A stretch of 64,000 nucleotides of DNA, taken from contig KN832873.1 of assembly GCA_000827325.1 (NCBI GenBank), positions 1,626,245-1,690,244 of the forward strand, read 5' to 3'. Positions within the stretch are counted from its first letter, which is position 1. The number at the start of each line of letters is the position of its first letter. The DNA is from Oidiodendron maius Zn (taxonomy: Eukaryota > Ascomycota > Leotiomycetes > Myxotrichaceae). The translations under genes were made by a program, and so were the position numbers. Shown piece after piece: positions 47,516 to 56,347 of this stretch. The notes under the pieces are model-generated. The model searched no databases. It was given only the letters and a program-made list of their open reading frames with translations, and had not been told where the DNA came from.

Positions 47516-49009
47516 TTAGTCCTCGCTTCCATCATCATCGTCAATCACCTGGCCCCGCCATGGCTTCTTTGTCTTTCCTTTCCCATTATTGCTTCCTCCA
47601 ATCCGGGAGCCCCTTGGCGTATACCCTCTGTCCGCGTCACTTTCCGCATAGCCACTAGGCTGTCTCGATGCCTGCTGCATCCGGCGTTTCTCCATGAAGT
47701 CCGCAATAGCAGCCTCGCTCACATTTTTGGCTGGTTCCCACGTGTTATCATATTCACCCACCCAATCAATGAGGTAATACAGCACGAGCTTGCCGTTAAC
47801 CTCTCGCATCTCCTCGCCGAGGATTTCGTGAATTTCGTACTCAGTCTCATCTTTATCATTCTCTAAGTCTTCTTGCTCCGAGTTGGAATCGGCCTCCTGT
47901 GACGATGTCTTCGACCTGAGAGACGAACTCTCAGCTGGGTTGGAAACGTTGCTTGGGGGATTATATGAGTAAGGCGAGAATAAAGACGACTTTCGCTTCA
48001 ATGGAGATTGAGTGTCTCTTAAAAGTGGTCTTGCCGCAGATTTATTCTTGCGTTCCAGGTCTTCGTAAATCCTTAGCACTTCTCGGCTTGAGGTAGCCGC
48101 AACGGCACTCTGGCCAGGAAGAATGCTTGCGTGCCGTTTTGGTCTTGTCAATGCGGCCTTCCGATCTTCCTCGCCGCTTAGATATGCTGTATTGGAGTTA
48201 GATGTTGATCTAGTTCGACGACCGAGCACGTTAGCCGATTCACTTGTTGATCGAGAAGGCTGCGCAGTGTCGGTAATACCCAACTGGAGATCGATAGCCA
48301 TGTCCGTATCAATGGATCCTTCGTCATTGCTCTCTGTATCGACCGTAATTGAACCGTCAAATATATGCGATGGTATAGACAAAGACGGCTGCTGAGAGCG
48401 CTGAGAGCGTTGAGATGGTCTTGGAGGCGTAAAGAGCGTTTCATCATCTGGCTGATACCTCGCAGACGAACGGCGACTGGCACGGTCTGCCAAATTGGAT
48501 GGCCTGCTAACTCTGCCGAGCTTTACTGGTCTCCCAGTCTTTGTAGGCGTGACATCATCGTCTGTTGGCTGCTTTCTCTTAAGCTTCCTTCCATCAGCGC
48601 CCTTGGCGGCACGTGAGATGGCCTCTATTCTCTTTCGTCTTCTCTCCTCCTTTGCGAGAATGAGGGGCAATTCTTCCTCTTCGCGGCGTCTCTCCTCCTC
48701 CTCGTACCGTTTTGCCTCCCACTCCTCCAATGCATGTCGGGAAACCCAGTCTAGGATGTTCTCTGGTTGGACGCTCACTTTCAGTTGAGGATAATCTTCA
48801 TAGCCCACCAGGTACCGAAGCTGCCATTTAAACTGCACTTTATCTATGATAAAGCCGTCTTTATTGTGCGGTGGCATGGCCGTTACTGGTGCTAGAGCAG
48901 GGCCGGAACCAGGGATGTATTTGGGTCGCTCTGCTACTACGAAATCGAATGATGGGACGGTTGCCACCACAGGCAGGTCGACTTGACCTGCGGTCCATTT
49001 TAGCATCAT
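47516..49009 (-). CDS. Chromodomain protein, unclassified
   Basis: A single exon encodes 497 residues. A chromodomain lies near residues 384-440 (YEIHEILGEEMREVNGKLVL, then YYLIDWVGEYDNTWEPAKN), with the aromatic cage positions Y, W and near-W present, so methyl-lysine binding is plausible. An N-terminal block, KWQLRYLVGYEDYPQLKVSV then ENILDWVSRHALEEWE, has a chromo-like look but is weaker. The middle is a Glu/Arg-rich helix and long Ser/Arg-rich disorder. No chromo-shadow, SET or helicase domain follows, so it is not a standard HP1, Clr4/DIM-5 or CHD protein. It is divergent from PAM17. Confidence 0.8.
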   Translation of the reverse strand: MMLKWTAGQVDLPVVATVPSFDFVVAERPKYIPGSGPALAPVTAMPPHNKDGFIIDKVQFKWQLRYLVGYEDYPQLKVSVQPENILDWVSRHALEEWEAKRYEEEERRREEEELPLILAKEERRRKRIEAISRAAKGADGRKLKRKQPTDDDVTPTKTGRPVKLGRVSRPSNLADRASRRSSARYQPDDETLFTPPRPSQRSQRSQQPSLSIPSHIFDGSITVDTESNDEGSIDTDMAIDLQLGITDTAQPSRSTSESANVLGRRTRSTSNSNTAYLSGEEDRKAALTRPKRHASILPGQSAVAATSSREVLRIYEDLERKNKSAARPLLRDTQSPLKRKSSLFSPYSYNPPSNVSNPAESSSLRSKTSSQEADSNSEQEDLENDKDETEYEIHEILGEEMREVNGKLVLYYLIDWVGEYDNTWEPAKNVSEAAIADFMEKRRMQQASRQPSGYAESDADRGYTPRGSRIGGSNNGKGKTKKPWRGQVIDDDDGSED

Positions 49010-49465
49010 TTCCTCCTCTCGATTGCTGAATGAAGGGACTTGGGAAAAGGCGCCGTTTCATCTTTTAAGGCATGCTTGACGTTGAACGCGCTGCAGGGTA
49101 ACCTTACCTTTAAGTTCAAAGCTCTCGAACGTGATGAAGTCAATAGGGCGGGCTGCCGAGACATAAAGCGCACATCACGTGCCGGACTGAATTTCGAATC
49201 GCCGTCGACGGGTTGCAGTGGAAAGTGGTGGGCGAGCAAAGGCGGTGTTGAGAGGGTGGATTGGAGATTTATGACTTTCTGTTCGAGATATGTCAAAAAA
49301 TAGATTGGAAGCTTCGTTGTGAGCAAAGAAAGACTTGGTCGCTTTTACAGCGCTTATGATTGGATGTATTGACGCAATAAGCGCGCTTGTCGTCAACCTT
49401 GAAAACCTATGAGCCTCCACTTGATGTATTCACATTCCAAGTCGCCTTTTCCGTCTCATATCACC
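49010..49465. promoter_or_regulatory. Divergent promoter chromodomain gene / PAM17
   Basis: This 456-bp spacer lies between two divergent start codons. An in-frame ATG at 49409 could extend PAM17 by 19 residues. Nothing else was recognised. Confidence 0.5.
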
Positions 49466-50263
49466 ATGCTTCTCTCTGCGCCAACCATTAGAACTGCAGC
49501 TTTGGGCTGCAGGATTCAACCTACGGTTCTCACATCCTGCACATATCACACCAGCACACCCAGCACGTGTCGATCCACCGACTCTTCAACTGCCATCACG
49601 CACCGCAAAGTTCCTTTCCCAAAGCGCAATGTAACATTTAGACCGACCTCCCCGAAAATCCGCTGTGCATCTTCTGCGTCATCTGCCCCAGACCCCGCAG
49701 CCTCTGCGGCAGAATCCGCAGACAACAAATCAACAGAGCTCCTCGACTGGAACACATTCTTCCGTCTCCGACGAAAGAGACGATTCTTCCAGCTGAGCTC
49801 GTCGATTACAACGTCAGCCTTGGGTTTCGTGTCTGGAGCCTCCCTTGTAACCTCTACAAATATGGACGCCCTAGTCGCCCAACTTCCTCTCGATCCTTTT
49901 ATCTCTCTCGGACTTATGACGTTTACGTGCGCTGGAGCAGGGTGGCTGGTGGGACCAATTGTGGGAACAGGCGTTTTCAATCTGCAGAATCGGAAATTCC
50001 GAAGCCAGATGGATGAGAAAGAGAAGGAATTCTATAGAAGGATCAAACAGTATAGGGTAGATCCGAGTGCAAGCAGTATGGCGAATCCCGTACCTGGTGA
50101 GTTTTAGCCCGTATTCAGATAACCAAGGCATTGTGATTGCAAATAGACGTGTTGCTAACGAAAGACAGATTACTATGGTGAGAAGATTGCAAGTGTTGCT
50201 GGCTACAGACAGTGGCTGAAGGATCAACGAGCATTTAACAAGAAGCGACAGACCTATGTCTAG
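49466..50263 (+). CDS. PAM17: PAM17, presequence translocase-associated motor subunit
   Basis: PAM17 helps organise the TIM23 import motor at the mitochondrial inner membrane. Two exons (49466-50096 and 50169-50263, 72-nt intron) sum to 726 nt, 241 residues. A Ser/Thr/Arg-rich targeting sequence is followed by the conserved core DWNTFFRLRRKRRFFQLSSS, two membrane segments (ALGFVSGASLVTS; FISLGLMTFTCAGAGWLVGP) and the C-terminal NRKFRSQMDEKEKEFYRRIK, then DYYGEKIASVAGYRQWLKDQ. I prefer ATG 49466 (CACCATGC context) to the in-frame ATG at 49409. Confidence 0.94.
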
Positions 50264-50451
50264 TCTGTCGAGGCGTTATCTTTTGTTATATGCATTGCAT
50301 TGGTCACAGCGCTCGTCTGGAGACAATTGAATCGGGCTTTCAGCTACGTTAATATCGTAAGCTATGAAACTGGCGTTTGTGTGATTAAACATCTCCCTTG
50401 TATTACAAAACTCACAGTGCGCACCCCGCAAATACCAAACCCCTTTCCAAA

Positions 50452-52007
50452 TCAATACTCTGGCCAATGGCCGTCCACTTGATCTTTCCATGCCTTGAGT
50501 CCGTCCTTGATATCTCCTATCCACCGGGCCCCTCCAGAAGTTAAACCAGCGTCTTTTAATATTCTCGCGACAACTTGACTGTCATTCCCTAACCTACAGA
50601 CGAGATAAATCGGTGCTTCTGGGGGTAAGGATTGTGGCAACCAGTCCGGCTTGTGAATTCTACTTTCCTGATTCCCGCCTTTAAAAGTTGAGAATGGGAC
50701 ATTGATACTCCCTTCAATATGACAAATGTCAAACTGGACCTTCTCCCTAACGTCCACGAGTAAATGCATATCCCCATTCTTTTGGATTTGCGCATAGTCC
50801 CTGGCCTCTATCCGTTCATCCGGTCTTAGGATATTCACGGCAGGCATTAGACCGCAGAAAAGCGCATAGTCTAAGCTGCCACCCTTTAAACTCTCTAACC
50901 TTAACGTCGCGTCCGGAGAGCAAGCAAAGCAATCTGGTCGTCTAGGGCGTAATCTCACACTTCTGAAGGGCGGCGTACCGAGAGCGGAATACAGGACCAT
51001 ATTTGTCGGCGACGCCACAATTTGTGTACTATCAGGAGGCGTTATCTTTCCTTGGACAATAATTTCGATAGTTTCCACAGCCTGAAGGACCCCCATAACT
51101 CCCACCACAGGGCCCAAGATCCCCCCTTCACCGCATGTCAGAACACTTTCCGCGGGAGGCGGTTTAGGGAACACGCATCTGTAGCAAGGGCCACCAGCCA
51201 CGTTACCTGGTGGCAAAGGGGGGGAATTCAGAACGATTAACTGGCCATCTGTGCGAAGAGCAGATGCGGAAATGAGAATTTTGGAAAGGAGGACACAGGC
51301 GTCTGAGATGAGGTAGCGGGAAGCGGGATTGTCGGTGCAGTCCAAGACCAAGTCGTAGCCTCCCACAATTTCTTGAGCATTCTCTGGAGATATATGCCAG
51401 GGATGAGCGACATAAGTTGCATTTGGGTTTATCCTAGACAATCATATATCAGCAGCCTAGACATCAGAGTCAGCATTTCAAAGGGAAGGAAACGCCACGA
51501 ACGATTTGAGGAAACAAATAGCAGAGTCGACCTTCCGCATCCCTACAGTACATGTACTATGAAGTATTTGACGATGTAAATTTGATACCTCAACTGTGTC
51601 TCCGTCCACTAATCCTATCTTTCCCACGCCAGCGCCAGCAATATATGCTGCGGCCGGGCATCCCAAGCCGCCAGCTCCAATTATCAGGACAGAGGAGGAC
51701 TTGAGCCGGAGTTGGCCTGCAAAAGTAAGCATTTGGCTACATGGGAGGAGAGATAATAAAAACCTAGAATTCCGATGCTAGGGACTATCATCTGCCTCCC
51801 GTATCTTTTATATTCCTCAGCTGAAAGTGGCCACTTTTGGCCAGTGCCTTGAGCCACGGGATTCTCCTTCGCCGACGAGTCATGTCCAGTATGAGCTTTA
51901 CCAGAGACTTCCACTTGGGCTAACTCTTCCTTTAGCCTTTTAAGTTGAGCCTCTGTTTCTAAAATTCGGCTTCTTAGAGTATGCGCCTTGGCATTTGCTC
52001 CTTCCAT
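50452..52007 (-). CDS. UBA4: UBA4/MOCS3: URM1-activating adenylyltransferase and sulfurtransferase
   Basis: UBA4 activates and thiocarboxylates URM1 for 2-thiolation of wobble uridines in tRNA; related proteins also serve molybdopterin synthesis. Three exons (51764-52007, 51503-51716, 50452-51433) sum to 1440 nt, 479 residues. An N-terminal coiled coil ([19 protein letters not shown]) precedes [15 protein letters not shown] and the E1-type nucleotide-binding [17 protein letters not shown] and [10 protein letters not shown]. The E1-like domain has [11 protein letters not shown] and later CFACSPD, the zinc-binding cysteine pairs, and [11 protein letters not shown]. The C-terminal rhodanese domain has its active cysteine in [14 protein letters not shown] 52007 is the first in-frame start. 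Confidence 0.95.
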
Positions 52008-52221
52008 GATTTTTTTATATATATTTTGGAGTGATAAAAGCTTGCATCGGGTCAACCATGACACAAATTTATCCTTTCGCTTGAGAGGTGCTCATACCCG
52101 CGGTCACACAATCACCCGCTCGCCTAGGCAAGGTGACTTACTAACGATCGAGTAAAATAGCAAAATTTGAACGAGTACAATCGAAACAGCGCAGGGGCAA
52201 AACAAGGAAATAAAAAAGAAT

Positions 52222-52325
52222 TGACATGAGTGAGGTTTGAACTCACGCCTCTTTCGAGAGCGGTGTTAATTCCGACCAAAATCGTAACTTAAAACCGCCG
52301 CCTTAGACCACTCGGCCATCATGTC
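52222..52325 (-). tRNA. tRNA-Leu(UAA) with intron
   Basis: Read on the minus strand, the acceptor stem GACATGA pairs with TCATGTC and is followed by discriminator A. The D arm is GGCCGAGTGGTCTAAGGC. The anticodon stem GCGGT/ACCGC encloses loop TT-TAA-G-C, so the anticodon is UAA (Leu). A 22-nt intron (52266-52287) sits after position 37, the canonical place. The class II variable arm is CTC-GAAA-GAG, and the T arm is GTGAG-TTCAAAC-CTCAC. All stems are perfect, so it looks functional. It lies between UBA4 and SLX9. Confidence 0.97.
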
Positions 52326-52785
52326 ACGTGCAAGGTTTGTTCTGATTGAACGTTCTTTCATCAGAATTGCTTATTTGGATTGTTATAGTTAGTAGTTATT
52401 CGAAGCAGCTCGAAAATAATCGTACTAGTAATTCCTGGTTAAGTCAAGTTAGTCGAATAAAGTAGTGCATAAAGATATTGCATAAGTACTCATAAGACTC
52501 GATAGTAAAGCTTAAGCTGATAGTAAACATATTCCTAGAGGTCTGGCCAGCCTGGTCAGAATCCTACGAATCCTCATCTTGCCACATTAGAATTTCCGAG
52601 TTGATAACTTTGGCAGCCTTACGCCGCGTAAAAGCGGCGGCGACGACGCAGCTGGGAGAGCCGTCCGCACATTACCTGAATAATACGCTAGTCAACACAA
52701 ATATGTCCGCAACCACAAACCTTTTAACAGGTCAACTGCAGTGAAGGCTCCTGAACTACAGGGCTAGGCTGGACAGTTTATTACC
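52326..52785. other. Intergenic: tRNA upstream and SLX9 promoter region
   Basis: This 460-bp spacer contains a GC hairpin near 52623-52640 (GCCGC-GTAAAA-GCGGC) on an otherwise AT-rich background. No gene was recognised. Confidence 0.4.
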
Positions 52786-53436
52786 ATGGCAAGAATGTCT
52801 ATTCGCAACACTGTGCGCTAAAACTAACTTGTGTTTCAGGCCCCGACCGCTCCCAAAAAACGCCCCTCCATGCGTTCGAAGTCCAATACCATCAAATCTG
52901 GACCTGTGATAACCACACGACCGGAGACACATCGTGAAGGAGCACAAATATCCGATAGCTTCATAAATTCGAAGAAGGATAAGCGAATTATAAAACATTC
53001 TGCATTCGTCAACCGAATTGAGAAAGCACGCAAGATACCCTTGAAAAGAAGGCGACCAAGCAAGAAACTAGTCACATCTTTAGAAGGCCTCGCCGATGCC
53101 CTGCCCAATTTACAAGATATTGGGGCACTGGAACTATCCGAATCGATAAATGGGAAAATCAAGCAGAAGTCTATGAGGAGCCGACCAGGAGCTACCAAAC
53201 GTAGGGAGAAACTGGAGAGGATGGAAAGGGAGAGATTTGGGAAGAATATGGCGCAGTTGGTGACCGGAAACACACAAGAATATAAGAATTCGACAACAAC
53301 ATCAATGCAAGTTGAAGGGACTGAAGGTGCGCAGGCACAATCCAATATAACAAGCAGCAGATGGGCCGCACTGAGAGGGTTTATTTTGCGCACTATGGAG
53401 CAGAAAGAGGAATTTCGAAACGGCCAATTGAATTAA
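52786..53436 (+). CDS. SLX9: Ribosome biogenesis protein SLX9
   Basis: SLX9 is a pre-40S assembly and export factor. The main exon (52840-53436) has no in-frame ATG at its start, but it is preceded by branch ACTAAC and acceptor TTTCAG. The only upstream donor that keeps frame is ATG|GCAAGA at 52789, giving a first coding exon of just ATG (52786-52788) and the expected start M-APTAPKKRPSMRSK. The model sums to 600 nt, 199 residues. Family signs are SFINSKKDKRIIKHSAFVNR, TSLEGLADALPNL, GATKRREKLERMERERFGKN and the C-terminal RWAALRGFILRTMEQKEEF. Identity is good; the GC-AG first intron is inferred. Confidence 0.85.
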
Positions 53437-54566
53437 TCTTCAACCATAACGTCAACAAGAGAATATTAACATGGGTTAGATAAGGGCCAGAAGAGTGTTT
53501 ACTGGTCATGTAAGGATCTGCTCACTGCTCTTGGAGTCTGCATTTAGAGAGCTGCAATCGAGGCGTCCCTTCCTTCGAAGATCACGGATGTTCAAGCATA
53601 TAACCCACAGCTGCATGGGAATCTGTATGGGATATTCTGATTTCCCCAAGCCGCCGGTAAGGCTGAAGTTAGACTCTGACTAGATATCGTCCAGAACGGG
53701 TGGAGAATATAGTGACTCTACATCTCCATGCATTCCGTCTTTCGGATTAAAGCTATTAGCAATATCTTGAAGTGAGCTTCAAAACTTCGGTCTTGACACT
53801 GGATTGCGTTGTGTCACCAGAGGACTTCTACCTGCTTAAGTTATTAGATACATGTCGATCCTAGCTGATGAGAAAGGAGGCGATGGTTGGCTGCGCCGCG
53901 AGTGAGGTGGAGCAAAATGTATCAACTATCTTCTTATATAGGTAGCCAAAGAGGTGCGGAACACAAGGTTCATATCAGATTCTCTATTTCAGCCTCTAAT
54001 AGTACATCCAGCAATGGTGATTGTTCAAGCAGAAGAGTTTCAAAAGTTGTGCAAAGGGAGCTATAGAAAATCTTCAATTTTCGATATATAAAATGTGTAA
54101 ATATCCAAGAAAAGCATGATATTAGAAGCAGCTATCAAGGGATTCAAGCTCTAAAATTCAAGCTCTAAGCACAAGGTAGTAGAGGCGAATTAACAAGTTC
54201 ACGCATGCACGACTGTGGAAATTCAGCCATTAATCGAGTCGTCTGAAAACGTCTGTAAATATTCCCTATTACCGCTCAAGTATCTCCGCCAACACCATCT
54301 TCACTCCTCTTTAAGAGAATTCATCGAAAATGGGCACAGCATGTCCACTTTCACGTCTACACCACGTTTACACATCAATCAATTATGCCGCTTGCCCGAA
54401 TCAAGTCACAGTCATAGAGTAACTCGTTTATAAACCGTTTTGCCTTTCCAACTCCCCGATGCCTAGTCATGAACACGTACGCTTCGCTTGCTTGAGCACC
54501 AGACACCCAGGATAAAATACACACGCCACAGAACTCCGTATAATCGCTGAAAAGGTACCTTCACTA
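53437..54566. other. Intergenic between SLX9 and the NEDD8 protease
   Basis: This 1.13-kb spacer between convergent genes contains a short direct repeat (ATTCAAGCTCTAA twice near 54143-54170). No protein-like frame or RNA gene was recognised. Confidence 0.4.
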
Positions 54567-55725
54567 TTATGGGCCGTCAATTCTCGGAGGAGTCCGGGAT
54601 TTCTCGCCTTTCCGCGGGAACGGGCTCGAGCTGCGAGACTCATCATGTCTGTAAATCGGGCCAGTTAGCATCTCTGACAATGCTCTAGGAAGCAAAGCGC
54701 TCACGATCTCCTCCTCTCGCCCTCCTTCCTGAAACTCTCGATTATGCGGAGCATCTCCTTCCTACCCCCCACTGCATCCACTAATTTACCTCCCATACTC
54801 ATGCTAACCTTCTCTCTTGCATTTGCCGAGAGCAATCGTCTGAGGAGCAAGTGCCGCATTTGTATGCAGACATATACCCCGCAGTCGCTGCTGTTCTCCT
54901 GCTGCGGACTGTCATCTAAGTTCATGAATCTCAGCGGCCGGCCAAGTAAGCGACCAAGCTTGTCTGTCGCTAGTCGCGCTTCGTTGTAATTCGACAGCGT
55001 CATGGAATCATAGTGGAAGGCGACGCCGTCAATGACGGACACGAGGAGGAGAGACCAATGTGACCCGCCTTCTGCGACAGAGACATTCCGCGCGTCGTTG
55101 ATTGGTAGAAAGATATGGGTGGTAAGTGTGAAGTTGGGAAGGGCTTCTCTAAGTGTTAGGGGATCCGGGGTTTGCATGAGCATGAATGCCATCGAGGGAC
55201 GGAGGAGGACAATATGCGATGAAGGGTACTTTCGCAGCTCTTCGCGCTCGAGGTATCTATTTTGTTAGTAAAATGATATGAAAGCTTTTTGAGTTATGCG
55301 TACTCTTCCCAGAATGCAATGGTCTGCAGGGCATCGTTAGCATCGCACAAGAGTGTATGGACATCACGTACATTATCCGTAAGCCAGTCGTTCTTAAGTG
55401 TATCGACATCTTCTCTTGTCACTGTAATTCCAATCAGCTGTCAACCTGAAGATTAGACTATTGGGGCTAACGCACATCGTATATCATAATCTATTCAACT
55501 GTTAACATTGAACTTCTACACGTATGAACTAGGGGGCCACTCACAACTCAAATAAGCATCATCCGGGGCCAGCTGCAACCCAATCTCCACGTCAGCAACA
55601 ATGTCCTCCGCATCATTATTAAAGCGCTCTCCGGAAGCTGCCAACGCGCATGAGTGGAGACGCACCGATTCTCTAAAACGTTTGCTCACTCTCCCTTTAA
55701 AAGGATGAAAGCCCTCGCCCGGCAT
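54567..55725 (-). CDS. NEDD8-specific protease DEN1/SENP8 (peptidase C48)
   Basis: These Ulp1-type cysteine proteases mature NEDD8 and remove it from targets; Aspergillus DenA is the fungal model. Six exons: 55545-55725, 55476-55490, 55372-55421, 55304-55323, 54705-55256, 54567-54648; 900 nt, 299 residues. Exons 2 and 4 are only 15 and 20 nt, yet together they give DAYLSYYDIRLTREDVDTLK, then NDWLTDNTIAFWEEYLEREE, the conserved SENP8 entry. The catalytic triad is His in GGSHWSLLLV, Asp in HYDSMTLSN and Cys in SSDCGVYVC, with the helper Gln in DSPQQENSSD. The final exon (HDESRSSSPFPRKG) uses a clear GTGAGC...GCTAAC...TTACAG intron; read-through would stop after one codon. Confidence 0.92.
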
Positions 55726-56347
55726 GTCTTATCCCCCCCTCGTTGTAATTGTCCCTCGATCGATCAAGTGTGGGGCAATAACGCGGAACGGAAAGCCGTC
55801 GAACAGAACAAGGACAGGCCGTGCCTTTCCGGATCCGTAGCGATCAGGAGCGTGCGAGCAGTACTCGGGTACGAGGTGTATCGACGCTGGATATGCGACA
55901 GATTTACCTTCCTGGTGTGTTGGAATCGCTCTCGTGGATGAAAGAAGGAGATGTTCGAAATGGCGGGGAATTCTCGGGACGTCATTTGAGGGTTAGCAAG
56001 GGACTTTCTCACTGCCGCATTACCGCTTTCCACATTTGGTCCGTCAACACCATGCCAGCCGCAAGTGCATCACTATACAGCGAATGATTTACCTAGGAAT
56101 GAACGTTATGAGCTCTACTCTACGCCACAGTGGCCATGCCGAGGTAAATGATGGGCTCTTGCAAGAAACGTAGATTTGAGGCGGTGCAACTGTGCACGTC
56201 ATGCTCGCTATTGCCAGCCTTCACAGCTAATTCGCCAAGTCTTTCAGAATCGCGTTACACTTGCCACAATAGCACAGCACAGCCCTGGTATGGTTCGTCG
56301 TCAACGCCGACAAGTCTCCCACCTACGACTTGTACCAAGCCACATAC
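55726..56347. other. Intergenic: DEN1 upstream region
   Basis: This 622-bp spacer lies between the DEN1 start and the stop of the large minus-strand gene. It is GC-richer than other gaps, with several short frames but no protein-like signal. Confidence 0.4.

Noticed and set aside
52623-52640. GCCGC-GTAAAA-GCGGC hairpin as a structured RNA
   Set aside because: It is short, with no poly-T terminator or conserved RNA family features.
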